A DNA stretch of 60,159 nt from Thermoplasmata archaeon (GTDB lineage Archaea > Thermoplasmatota > Thermoplasmata > Lutacidiplasmatales > UBA184): positions 1-60,159 of the forward strand of contig JAJYEA010000008.1 in the NCBI GenBank assembly GCA_021790425.1, written 5' to 3'. Numbering within the stretch: the stretch's first letter is position 1; each line of letters opens with the position of its first letter. The notes beneath the pieces were generated by a model. That model did not search any database, was not told where the DNA came from, and saw only the letters and a list, made by a program, of their open reading frames with translations. The translations under genes were made by a program, and so were the position numbers. This document shows, one piece after another, positions 39,715 through 47,906 of this stretch.

Positions 39715-40796
39715 GGATAGAAACCTCCACGCATCATGAGATCCAGCAGGACCGCGGCGGTGACGCATTCCACGACGACCACCGACCGGGGCACGATGCA
39801 GGGATCATGTCTTCCAGTGACCACGAGCCGGGCTCCCTCGTGACGGGAGAGGTCCACCGTCTCCTGGGACTTCGCGATGGAGGAGGTGGGCTTCACCGCC
39901 ACGCGGAACACGAGCGGCATCCCCGTCGCGAGACCTCCCAGGATCCCGCCGGAATGGTTCGTGCGGGTGCGGACCTTCTCCCCGTCGTAGAAGAAGGGGT
40001 CGTTGTGCTCGCTCCCGCGCATCCGGGCCGCCCGGAAGCCAGCGCCGAACTCGATCGCCTTGACGGCGGGGATCGCGAAGAGGGCGTGCGCGAGCTCGCC
40101 CTCGAGCCCGTCGAAGAAGGGTTCGCCGAGGCCCACGGGGAGACCCGTGGCGAGCGTCTCCACGATCCCGCCCAGGCTGTCCCCTTCCCGCCGGGCCGCT
40201 TCGATGTCCGCCTCCATCGCCTGAGCCGCCTCCGCATCCGGGCACCCGACCTCGTTGCGCGAAGACCCCTCCCGGACCTCGTCCAGCGTCATGGAGTCCC
40301 TGACCTGTCCTTCCCGGGAGCCGATGGCCCGGGTGAAGGAAGCGACCTGGATCCCCTGGGGCTCGAGCATCTGGGCGGCCACCGCCCCGGCGAAGACGAG
40401 GCCCACGGTCATCCTCCCCGAGAAGATGCCGCCCCCGGAGAGGTCTGCCGTGGCACCGTAGCGGACCCTGGCGGGATAGTCCGCATGCCCGGGACGGGGG
40501 GTGTCGCGCATCTGTTCGTAGGGTCCTCGCCGGACATCCTGGTTCGCCACGTGCCCCCGGATCACGGTCCCGTCGGCGCATCCTTCCTGGAGGCCCGAGT
40601 CGATGACCAGCCGGTCTTCCTCCTGGCGCTTCGTCGCGAGGCGCCGCCCCACCGGGCGTCGCCGGTCGAGCGCCTGCTGCACGCGAGCGAGATCGAGCGG
40701 GGTCCCGGCGGGGACCCCTTCGAGGGTAGCCCCCACCTCGGGACCATGGCTCGAGCCGAAGAGGGTGACGCGAAACGCCCTTCCCATGGACATCAT
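39711..40796 (-). CDS. aroC: Chorismate synthase
   Basis: This 361-residue FMN-dependent enzyme removes phosphate from EPSP to give chorismate. The hallmark sequences are present: FGSSHGPEVGATLEGVPAG, the RDTPRPGHADYPARVRYG segment with the FMN/EPSP-binding histidine, FSGRMTVGLVFAGAVA, RTNHSGGILGGLATG, and the C-terminal RHDPCIVPRSVVVVECVTA. I take the first of three closely spaced ATGs since it overlaps the aroA stop as ATGA. The FMN must be reduced; bifunctional reductase activity cannot be judged. Confidence 0.96.
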   Translation of the reverse strand: MMSMGRAFRVTLFGSSHGPEVGATLEGVPAGTPLDLARVQQALDRRRPVGRRLATKRQEEDRLVIDSGLQEGCADGTVIRGHVANQDVRRGPYEQMRDTPRPGHADYPARVRYGATADLSGGGIFSGRMTVGLVFAGAVAAQMLEPQGIQVASFTRAIGSREGQVRDSMTLDEVREGSSRNEVGCPDAEAAQAMEADIEAARREGDSLGGIVETLATGLPVGLGEPFFDGLEGELAHALFAIPAVKAIEFGAGFRAARMRGSEHNDPFFYDGEKVRTRTNHSGGILGGLATGMPLVFRVAVKPTSSIAKSQETVDLSRHEGARLVVTGRHDPCIVPRSVVVVECVTAAVLLDLMMRGGFYP

Positions 40797-42073
40797 CGCC
40801 GGACCTCGGTCGTCATTCCCAGGGAAGAGGCCCATCCCCAGTAGCCGGGAAAAGATTTGCGGACGCACGCCGCATCTCCGATCAGGGACTCGCCCGGCGC
40901 CGCCATGGCGCCCACGCTCGCGCTCATCACGACGCGATGGTCGTCGATCCCCTGCACGTGGATCGCCCGGGGATGGGCGGTCCCTCGGATATCGACCCCC
41001 CCCGGGACGACCCCGGCCCCGGCTCCGAACCCCCGGGCGAGCCGTACCGTGGCCGCCCGTCGGTCGGACTCCTTCCAGGCGACGTGGGGCGCCCCCCGGA
41101 TCCGGGTGGTCCCGCGCGCGAAACTGGCGAGGACCCCCACGAGCGGGTAGAGGTCGGGGGAGGACCCGAGATCCACCTCCGTGGCCGCGAGAGGCCCCCC
41201 TTCCACGGTGGCTCCGTCGGCATGGCGCCGAACGGTGGCCCCCATGGTCTCGAGGTAATCCAAGAGCGCGAGGTCCGCCTGCGGCCACTGCCGGGGGATC
41301 CCACGTACGCGCACGGCCCCGCCGGTGAGCGCGGCCGCGGCCCAGGCGTAGGCCGCCGAGGACGCATCCCCGGGTACCGCGAAGGAGGTGCCCCGGTAGT
41401 GCTGCCCCCCCGGGACCCGTGCCCGGGTCCGATTCACCTCCGCGTCCACGCGATGATGGCGCAGGATCGCCAGGGTGGCCTCCACGTAGTCCCACGAGAC
41501 CGGGTCACCGGAGAGTCGGAGGTCGGACGGGCCCCCGAGCGTGGGGAGGACGAGGAGCAGGGCGGACAGGAACTGGGAGCTCGTGCTCGTGTCCAGGGTC
41601 GCGTTCACGGGACGGAGGGGTCCGTGCATCCAGAAGGGGAGCGATCGACCGGGAGCGAGCCCCTCGATCGTGACGCCGCCCGAACGGAGCACCTCCAGGA
41701 GCTCTCCCAGCGGACGGCGGGCGAGGCCCGGTCGGCCGGTGAAGCGGACGGACCGGTCGAGCGTCGCCGCCAGCGCGGAGAGGAAGCGCAGGGTGGTGCC
41801 CGACTCCCGGCACTCGATCCGGGCCGTGCGCGCATCACGGTCCTTGTCGTGTCGGGGAACCCATGTCCAGGCCGTCGGTCCCTCTTGGAAAGACCCGCCC
41901 AGCGCAGCGAGGCCCCGGGCGGTGGCCCGGGTGTCGTCCGCCCGGAGCGGTCGGTCGATCCGGTACCGTCGTCCCGTGAGGTACCCGGCGACGAGGGCTC
42001 GATGCGTGTAGCTCTTCGACGGGGGCGCGATCACCGTCCCCCGAGCCACCGACGTCCGGACGGCGCGCTTCAC
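40793..42073 (-). CDS. aroA: EPSP synthase (3-phosphoshikimate 1-carboxyvinyltransferase)
   Basis: This 426-residue two-domain enzyme transfers the enolpyruvyl group of PEP to shikimate-3-phosphate. It shows APPSKSYTHRALVAGYL with Lys20 and Arg26, RADDTRA, ESGTTLRFLSALAA (family usually N-S-G-T-T), TSSQFLSALLL, the catalytic Asp region SSPDLYPLVGVLA and WKESDRR. The start is GTG, overlapping the shikimate kinase stop (GTGA). The glyphosate-site residues around the GT of the family motif appear conserved but the class cannot be assigned safely by eye. Confidence 0.94.
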   Translation of the reverse strand: MKRAVRTSVARGTVIAPPSKSYTHRALVAGYLTGRRYRIDRPLRADDTRATARGLAALGGSFQEGPTAWTWVPRHDKDRDARTARIECRESGTTLRFLSALAATLDRSVRFTGRPGLARRPLGELLEVLRSGGVTIEGLAPGRSLPFWMHGPLRPVNATLDTSTSSQFLSALLLVLPTLGGPSDLRLSGDPVSWDYVEATLAILRHHRVDAEVNRTRARVPGGQHYRGTSFAVPGDASSAAYAWAAAALTGGAVRVRGIPRQWPQADLALLDYLETMGATVRRHADGATVEGGPLAATEVDLGSSPDLYPLVGVLASFARGTTRIRGAPHVAWKESDRRAATVRLARGFGAGAGVVPGGVDIRGTAHPRAIHVQGIDDHRVVMSASVGAMAAPGESLIGDAACVRKSFPGYWGWASSLGMTTEVRR

Positions 42074-42951
42074 GCCTCCTCCGGGACGGGACGAGAGAGA
42101 GGGCCCCGCGAGAACCCCAGACGGAAGCGCCGGGCCGGGGCCCGGGGGAAGGTGGCCCCGATCCGGGCCAGGTCGCCCTCCGCCGCGACGACGGCGTAGC
42201 TCGGGCCCATCCCGGAGACCCCCTGGGCCACGGCACCGCGGGCGCGGACCCGCTCCCGCAACGCCTCGTACCGGTACCCCATCACCCGTTCGACCAGGAT
42301 GGAGTTCTCCGTCATCGCCTCCTGCCACCGTCCGTTCTGGGCAAGCTCCGCGGCGGAACTTCCCTCGGGGGCTTCCGAGCGGAACCGCTCGAGGAATCCG
42401 GGGGACGGGGGGTGAAGCACCCTGGGCACGAAGAGGGCCACGCCGAGCCCCTCGGGCATGGGCAGGTGCCGGAGCAGGCGGAAGCGGTCGTTGTCGGTCA
42501 CCACGATCCCACCGACGAGCGAGGCCAGGGCGTCGTCGAAGGCCCCGGTGGCGCTCACCCCGGCGCGCACGGAGGCCTCGGCGGATACCCGCGCGACCTC
42601 GGAGGCGGAGGCCGATCGCCCGAGGGCCCGCGCCACGGCAAGCGCGATCGCGCAGGAGACCGCGGAAGAGCTCTTGAGCCCCCGACCCGCGGGGATCCGG
42701 GAGCGGAGGGACAGCGTGACCCCTCTTCCCGTGTCGGAATCGAACGCGCGGAGCGCGGCAGCGACGGACTCCCGGGTCAGCGGAGTGGCGAGGCAGTGAT
42801 GGTCGATCTCGAGCCCCCGGGAGGCGCCCATAGGGGGGCTGACGTCGACCGTGGCCTCCACGTCCAGGTCGATCCCCACGGCCGCCCCGATCCCGGTGGT
42901 CAGCGCGTTCACCACGGTGATCGCGGCCGTGGCCCGAGCCGTGCCGCGCAT
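42070..42951 (-). CDS. aroK: Archaeal shikimate kinase (GHMP family)
   Basis: This 293-residue GHMP-fold kinase phosphorylates shikimate and replaces the P-loop AroK of bacteria. The ATP-binding motif is IPAGRGLKSSSAVS (Pro87-Ser96 region). The N-terminal ATAAITVVNALTTGIGAAVG and the C-terminal glycine-rich GVSGMGPSYAVV complete the GHMP pattern. It is unrelated to bacterial shikimate kinases, a good archaeal marker. Start ATG lies 11 bp after the DHQ synthase II stop; its stop overlaps aroA. Homoserine kinase is a GHMP relative, but the operon position and the family-specific N-terminus favour shikimate. Confidence 0.93.
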   Translation of the reverse strand: MRGTARATAAITVVNALTTGIGAAVGIDLDVEATVDVSPPMGASRGLEIDHHCLATPLTRESVAAALRAFDSDTGRGVTLSLRSRIPAGRGLKSSSAVSCAIALAVARALGRSASASEVARVSAEASVRAGVSATGAFDDALASLVGGIVVTDNDRFRLLRHLPMPEGLGVALFVPRVLHPPSPGFLERFRSEAPEGSSAAELAQNGRWQEAMTENSILVERVMGYRYEALRERVRARGAVAQGVSGMGPSYAVVAAEGDLARIGATFPRAPARRFRLGFSRGPLSRPVPEEA

Positions 42952-42962
42952 GCGCTCAGGCC

Positions 42963-44000
42963 TCAGAGCTCATCGATGGTCTCCTCGATGGCCGTGCCCA
43001 GATGACGCGCGGCCGGGAGGGACATCCCGTAGACCCGGGTCCCGGGCTCGAGCTCCGTCGTGGCCACCCGGCTCGACTCGCCCGAGAGCCGGACGGTCTC
43101 GGCATCCTGGAGGAAGACCGTGTACGTCCGCGTCCCCCGCCGGGCCTCCACGAGGACCATGGGTCGCCGCTCGGTCTTGATCCGTCCCACCCGGACCGAC
43201 CGGAACGACCCCGAGGGGTCCACCACCAGGACCGAATCCCCAGGACGGAGCTCGCTCAGGTAGCGCGTGGTGCCGTCGGCGAGGAGGGTGTAGGAATGCG
43301 CCGCCCCCGCGTTGACGCGGAAGGGGCGGGGCCGGGTGAAGGCCGAGCCCTCGGCCTCGCTGGCCACATGGAAGAGGAAGGCGGCGGCGCTCCCCACGAG
43401 GAGCCCTTCGGTGGGCAGGAGGAGCGAGGTCGTGTCCACGATGACCCGGTCGCCGAGGCCCGCGGGCTTCAGGCCGTGGACGGCCACCAGTTCCCACGAA
43501 CCGGGCGGGCCGATGACGCGCTCCAGGTATGCCTCGAGCACGTCGAGCAGCTCCGCGCGGTCCAGCTCGACCACCACCGTGTCGGCCCCGTGTTCGAGCG
43601 CGCCGAGGGCGGCGGGGACGTCCGCCGGCCGGTCGGTCACCACCCACACCTGGGCCGTACGTCCCTTCCGGGCCACGGCATTCTCAAGCGGGATGATCCG
43701 GTCGCCGCTCCAGCGCACGAGGGCGACGGAGCCCGGGGCGGTCCGGGCCAGGAGCGACTCCAGTTCCTCGGGGGAGGAGACGTCGGAGGCTTCCGCGACG
43801 AGGGCCGCGTCCGCCACGGGGGTACGGCGCAGCTTGGTGCCGTCCCAGAACAGGGTCTCCTCGCCGGGAGGAGGATCGAAGGAGTCCTCGGGGCGCACCG
43901 CGAACCGCGAGAAGCCGCGCTTCCGTGCGCGGTGGACGAGGGTCCGCCGGTCCTCCGGATCGCGGCCGATGGGAGCGATGACGAGTCGACGGTGCGGCAT
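42963..44000 (-). CDS. aroB': 3-dehydroquinate synthase II (AroB')
   Basis: This 345-residue archaeal-type DHQ synthase oxidatively deaminates and cyclises ADH to 3-dehydroquinate with NAD, independent of the bacterial AroB and DAHP. Signature stretches are SAAAFLFHVASEAEGSAF, FRVNAGAAHSYTLLADGTTR and YLSELRPGDSVLVVDPSG, with IKTERRPMVLVEA. The N-terminal half (LVRWSGDRIIPLENAVA) matches the family. Four bases separate it from the ADH synthase stop. The pair makes the archaeal entry into aromatic amino acid synthesis. Confidence 0.95.
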   Translation of the reverse strand: MPHRRLVIAPIGRDPEDRRTLVHRARKRGFSRFAVRPEDSFDPPPGEETLFWDGTKLRRTPVADAALVAEASDVSSPEELESLLARTAPGSVALVRWSGDRIIPLENAVARKGRTAQVWVVTDRPADVPAALGALEHGADTVVVELDRAELLDVLEAYLERVIGPPGSWELVAVHGLKPAGLGDRVIVDTTSLLLPTEGLLVGSAAAFLFHVASEAEGSAFTRPRPFRVNAGAAHSYTLLADGTTRYLSELRPGDSVLVVDPSGSFRSVRVGRIKTERRPMVLVEARRGTRTYTVFLQDAETVRLSGESSRVATTELEPGTRVYGMSLPAARHLGTAIEETIDEL

Positions 44001-44004
44001 GGCG

Positions 44005-44757
44005 CTAGGGCGCCCCGTGCAGGATCTCCGCGACCTGGCGGGCCAGCGGCTCGACGGGCTCCCGCTGGAAGAGATTGCGGCCGATGCAGATGCCCCCGGC
44101 CCCGACCTCCACGGTCTCCCGGACGAGGGCGAGGAGGCCGGCCGTGTCGTCCAGGCGGGCACCTCCCCCGAGGAGTACAGGGACGGGTGTCGTCCGGACG
44201 AGCTTCCGGTACTCTTCCCGGGAGCCCGGATAGCCGGTCTTCACGATGTCGGCCCCCAGGTCGGCGGTGGCCCGGCAGGCGTGACGGATCTCGTCCCCGG
44301 TGGCCGGCCCTGCCTTCTTGACGTAGGTCATGCACATCAGCGGGACCCCGAGGCTCCGGCACTGGTCCACCATCTCCCCCAGGTCCGCGAGCATGGCCCC
44401 CTCCTCAGGGACCCCGAAGTTCACCTGGACCGAGACGAGGTCCGCACCGAGCGCGATCGCCTCGCGCGCCGAGCCCACGAGCACCTTGTGGTTCGAGGAC
44501 GGGGCGAGGCTGGTGGAGGCGGAGAGATGGACCCCGAGGAGGGTGCCGGGACGGAGCTCCGGAGCGACCTCCCGTACCGCGCCCTTCGTCACCACGATCA
44601 TGTCGGCCCCCGCGTCCTGGAGGCGACGGGCCATCGGCCCCGTCGCCTCGAGGCCGTCGATGGGTCCCATCGACACCGAGTGGTCCATCGGTACGGAGAA
44701 GAGTTTCCTCCCGCCGTCAGGGAAGATGCGTCGCAGGCGCAGTTGCTTGCCGTACAT
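44005..44757 (-). CDS. 2-amino-3,7-dideoxy-D-threo-hept-6-ulosonate (ADH) synthase
   Basis: This 250-residue class I aldolase of the archaeal DhnA group (AroA') joins a deoxy-ketose phosphate and aspartate semialdehyde, the first step of the archaeal shikimate route. It has VPMDHSVSMGPIDGL with Asp25/His26, typical of ADH synthase rather than FBP aldolase, Tyr145 in MTYVKKAG, the Schiff-base Lys173 in ADIVKTGYPG and the phosphate-binding LLGGGARLD and GICIGRNLF. It is the first gene of the minus-strand operon. An AT-rich box around 44795-44801 is about 40 nt upstream and overlaps the box of the divergent CoA-transferase gene. Confidence 0.93.
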   Translation of the reverse strand: MYGKQLRLRRIFPDGGRKLFSVPMDHSVSMGPIDGLEATGPMARRLQDAGADMIVVTKGAVREVAPELRPGTLLGVHLSASTSLAPSSNHKVLVGSAREAIALGADLVSVQVNFGVPEEGAMLADLGEMVDQCRSLGVPLMCMTYVKKAGPATGDEIRHACRATADLGADIVKTGYPGSREEYRKLVRTTPVPVLLGGGARLDDTAGLLALVRETVEVGAGGICIGRNLFQREPVEPLARQVAEILHGAP

Positions 44758-44794
44758 CGGAGACCCAGGGGCCCTCGAAACTACCCGATGGGCG

Positions 44795-44800
44795 TATTTA
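44795..44800 (+). promoter_or_regulatory. TATA-like box of the CoA-transferase gene
   Basis: TATTTA is centred 25-26 nt before the ATG at 44823. The same AT-rich patch read in reverse (CTAAATA) may serve the divergent shikimate operon, about 40 nt from its start. Confidence 0.5.
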
Positions 44801-44822
44801 GCCTTCTCGTTACGGCAAGGTG

Positions 44823-46157
44823 ATGGACTCGCCGGAAACCAAGGCCCCGCGAACCGAGGAGACCCGGCCGCGCCTGGTGCCTCCGTTCGGTCCTTTGCAG
44901 GGCGTCCGCGTGCTCGACACGGGGCGCTTCGTCGCGGGCCCGTGGGCCGCCACGTACCTCGGCGAGTTCGGGGCGGAGGTGATGCACGTCGAGGGACCTC
45001 CCTTCCATCGACCCTTCGCCGACCCCACGCGGACCCTCACCCCGATGATCCCCGAGGGACTCCCCAGAGAGCGGCAGGTCTCCGAGTCCTGGGTCCAGTA
45101 CTCCCGCAACAAGCTCTCCCTGGGGCTCGACCTCAAGCACCCGGAGGGGCGTCGCGTCTTCCTGGACCTGGTCCGGGTATCCGACATCTGGGTCGAGTCC
45201 TCGCGCCCCGGGACGTACGACCGCCTCGGCTTGTCCGATGGCGTCGTGCTCGCCGCGAACCCCCGGATCACGATCGTGCATGTCTCCGGGTTCGGGCAGA
45301 CCGGGGACCCTGAGCGTTTGCGTTCCCCCTCGTACGACCTCATCGCGCAGGCCTACAGCGGGTACCTCTCCCTGCAGGGGAACCCGGACCCCGAGCCGCC
45401 CATGCGGTCGGGGACGGCGCTCAACGACACGGTCACGGGGTTGATGGCGGCGTTGGCCGGCGTCATGGGCTACGTGCAGGCCCAGAGGACGGGACGGGGC
45501 CAGGCGGTCGACGTGGCCCAATACGAGGTCTTCTTCTCGCTCCTCGAGAACATGGCCATCGACTACTTCGTCCGCGGTGCCGTGCGGGGACGCCATGGCC
45601 TCGCCCACGCCCGCCTCCACCCGTACGACGTCTTCCGGGCCCGGGATGGATGGGTCGTGGTGGCCGCGCCCTCGCAGGCGGCCTGGCTCTCCCTCAAGCG
45701 GCTCCTGCGGGATCCGTCCCCCTCGTGGGACGACCCGGAGACGCGTCCCACCCAGCGCCGCGAGGTCGACGCGCGCATCGCGGAGCTCTGCTCCCAGCAC
45801 ACGGTGGCCGAGCTCGAGGCGCTCGGGAGGTCGGCCGACACCGCGATCTCCCGCGTCTACACCATGGCGGACATCGCGGCCGATCCCCACTACCGCGAGC
45901 GGGGGATGTTCTTGGAGTGGGAGGACCCCGTGGCGGGTCCGGTCACGGGCGCGGGTGTCGTCCCGCGGTTCACGGACTCCCCGGGGGGAGTCTGGCGGGG
46001 CGCCCCTTGGCTCGGCCAGGACAACCGCGCGATCCTCACCAAAGTACTGGGATACCCGGAGGAACAGGTGACGGTGCTGCGGGACCAGGGGGTGCTCGGA
46101 GAGGATCCCCCGACCACTCCCTCCCCAACCCGGAAGCACCCCGAGGCGACCCCATGA
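44823..46157 (+). CDS. CoA transferase, CaiB/BaiF (class III) family
   Basis: This 444-residue enzyme should move CoA between carboxylic acids. Family features are GVRVLDTGRFVAGPWAATYL, SRNKLSLGLDLKHPEGR, SGFGQTGD, and Asp202 in GTALNDTVTGLMA, the position of the nucleophilic Asp in formyl-CoA transferase. The later GRGQAVDVAQYE is also typical. The substrate is unknown; relatives act on carnitine, benzylsuccinate, mesaconate, phenyllactate and others. It is coupled by an ATGA overlap to an acyl-CoA dehydrogenase gene, so the pair probably activates and then oxidises one acid. An in-frame GTG lies directly before the ATG. Confidence 0.88.
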   Translation: MDSPETKAPRTEETRPRLVPPFGPLQGVRVLDTGRFVAGPWAATYLGEFGAEVMHVEGPPFHRPFADPTRTLTPMIPEGLPRERQVSESWVQYSRNKLSLGLDLKHPEGRRVFLDLVRVSDIWVESSRPGTYDRLGLSDGVVLAANPRITIVHVSGFGQTGDPERLRSPSYDLIAQAYSGYLSLQGNPDPEPPMRSGTALNDTVTGLMAALAGVMGYVQAQRTGRGQAVDVAQYEVFFSLLENMAIDYFVRGAVRGRHGLAHARLHPYDVFRARDGWVVVAAPSQAAWLSLKRLLRDPSPSWDDPETRPTQRREVDARIAELCSQHTVAELEALGRSADTAISRVYTMADIAADPHYRERGMFLEWEDPVAGPVTGAGVVPRFTDSPGGVWRGAPWLGQDNRAILTKVLGYPEEQVTVLRDQGVLGEDPPTTPSPTRKHPEATP

Positions 46158-47305
46158 CCGCCTGGCCACCGCTCCCCCAGGATTCCCTCGTGCCCGAGAT
46201 CGAGGATGCCGCCCGTCAGCTCCGGCTGGCCGCGCGGTACCGCGCGCTGGACCTCGAGCCGGCCTTCCCGTGGGAAGAGTTCCGGGGCCTCGGCAAGGCC
46301 CGGCTCCTCGGCCTGCGGACCCCCCGGAAGCTCGGGGGCCGGGGCCTCCCGCTCCCCCGGGTCGGGATCGGGCTCTTCCACCTGGGCTACCTCGGCGGAA
46401 CGACCTTTGCCAAGCTCTCCCTGCAGCCCGAGTTCTCGAGCGTGCTCGCCGACCACGGCTCGGAGGAGCTGGTCGACCGCTACTTCCGCAAGATGGTGCG
46501 GGGCGAGTCCCTGGTGGGGAACCACGTCACCGAGCCCGGCGCGGGATCGGACCTGTCGGGCCTGGCCACGGTCGCCGAGCGCTCGCGCGGGGGATACGTC
46601 CTCACGGGCACCAAGACAGAGGCCGCCTTCGCGGAGGATGCGGAGGCCGCCATCGTCTACGCCCGCGTGAAGGAGGGCTCGCGGGTCCAGGAGGCGGTCA
46701 CCGGCTTCCTCGTCCCGCTGGACGCTCCGGGCATCTCCCGATCCGTGATCCCGGACCTCGGGGAGCGCTGGATGCGCCGCGGGACGGTGCGCTACGACCA
46801 CGTGACGATCCCCCGCGGGTTCCGGCTCGGGGAAGAGGGCGAGGCGTTCCGCTATCTCGTCCCCGAACTCCTCCGCGAGCGAGCGTTGCTCGCCTGCATC
46901 TACCTGGGTGTCGCCCGCAAGTCCTGGGAGGAGACCGTGGAGCACACGGGAGGCCGCTCGGCCTTCGGAAGGCCGCTCTCGGCCCAAGAGGCCGTCGCGT
47001 TCCCGTTGGTGGAGGACTGGGCCCGTTGCGACGCGGCCTGGCTCTACGCCCAGCAGGCGCTGGCCGACATGGGGTCCGGGCGGCCCGTGCCGGCCCAGGC
47101 CGCGCTCGCCAAGTGGATGGCCACCGACGCCGCCCTGACCACGCTCGACCACGCGATCCAGTTCCACGGGGGCCGAGGCTACTCCGGGGACCTGCCGCAC
47201 GAGCAGCGCTGGCGCGACGTGCGGAGCGGTGCGATCGCCCACGGCTCCTCCGAGATCATGCATGTGGTCGCAGCCCACACCCTGTGGCCGCGGGCTCGCA
47301 AGTAG
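46154..47305 (+). CDS. Acyl-CoA dehydrogenase family protein
   Basis: This 383-residue flavoprotein shows the acyl-CoA dehydrogenase pattern: VTEPGAGSDLSGLATVAER (FAD/substrate), YVLTGTKTEAAFAEDAEAAI, the helical C-domain ERALLACIYLGVARKSWE with GGRSAFGRPLSAQEAVAF, and FHGGRGYSGDLPHEQRWRD. The segment where medium-chain enzymes have the catalytic Glu (YEGTSE) reads AHGSSE, so that Glu is replaced by His. Some members place the base elsewhere or use other chemistry. The N-terminal domain is shortened. It is paired with the CoA transferase by an ATGA overlap. Confidence 0.85.
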   Translation: MTAWPPLPQDSLVPEIEDAARQLRLAARYRALDLEPAFPWEEFRGLGKARLLGLRTPRKLGGRGLPLPRVGIGLFHLGYLGGTTFAKLSLQPEFSSVLADHGSEELVDRYFRKMVRGESLVGNHVTEPGAGSDLSGLATVAERSRGGYVLTGTKTEAAFAEDAEAAIVYARVKEGSRVQEAVTGFLVPLDAPGISRSVIPDLGERWMRRGTVRYDHVTIPRGFRLGEEGEAFRYLVPELLRERALLACIYLGVARKSWEETVEHTGGRSAFGRPLSAQEAVAFPLVEDWARCDAAWLYAQQALADMGSGRPVPAQAALAKWMATDAALTTLDHAIQFHGGRGYSGDLPHEQRWRDVRSGAIAHGSSEIMHVVAAHTLWPRARK

Positions 47306-47346
47306 TCTTTTTGTCCCGGAGGGGCTATGGCTTTCCGGCTGAGAGG

Positions 47347-47901
47347 ATGGCACGTCTGTACACCCGGGTGGGGGACAAGGGCGAGACGGGCCTCAAGGGC
47401 GGGGTCCGCGTCCCGAAGGACGACCTCCGGATCGCCGCCAACGGGGACCTGGACGAGCTGAACGCGACCCTCGGGGTCGTGCAGGCGATGATGGGTCCCG
47501 AGCTGAAGCCCCTCTCCGACATCCTGGAGCGGGTCCAGCACGAGCTCTTCATCCTCGGCCAGGAGATCACCGAGGCCGGACTTCCCGGCGGAGGGGTCCG
47601 CAAGGTCGAGGTCCGCCACGTCGCCCGCCTCGAGCAGGAGATCGACATGCTCTTCGAGCCCTTCCGCGCGATGAACTTCTTCGTCCTCCCGCGCGGAGGT
47701 CCCATCGGGTCCCATCTCCACCTCGCGCGCACGGTGTCCCGCCGGGCCGAGCGGACCCTGCGCACCCTCCACCGGACGCACCCGCTGGGAGACCCCGCGC
47801 TGGCGTACGTCAACCGGCTGTCCGACCTCCTCTTCGCCATGGCCCTGTCGGTGAACCACCTGCAGGGAGTTCCGGAGATCCACCCGGACTACACGAAGTG
47901 A
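47347..47901 (+). CDS. Cob(I)alamin adenosyltransferase, PduO/MMAB type
   Basis: This 184-residue ATP:cob(I)alamin adenosyltransferase makes coenzyme B12, probably for methylmalonyl-CoA mutase. The N-terminal ATP motif is YTRVGDKGETGLKGG and the core signature is LHLARTVSRRAERTLR; the long four-helix bundle is complete. The product would serve a mutase in propionyl-CoA metabolism, which fits the surrounding acyl-CoA genes, but no mutase is in the window. It starts 41 bp after the acyl-CoA dehydrogenase and ends 5 bp before the GTPase gene. Confidence 0.92.
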   Translation: MARLYTRVGDKGETGLKGGVRVPKDDLRIAANGDLDELNATLGVVQAMMGPELKPLSDILERVQHELFILGQEITEAGLPGGGVRKVEVRHVARLEQEIDMLFEPFRAMNFFVLPRGGPIGSHLHLARTVSRRAERTLRTLHRTHPLGDPALAYVNRLSDLLFAMALSVNHLQGVPEIHPDYTK

Positions 47902-47906
47902 GCCCC

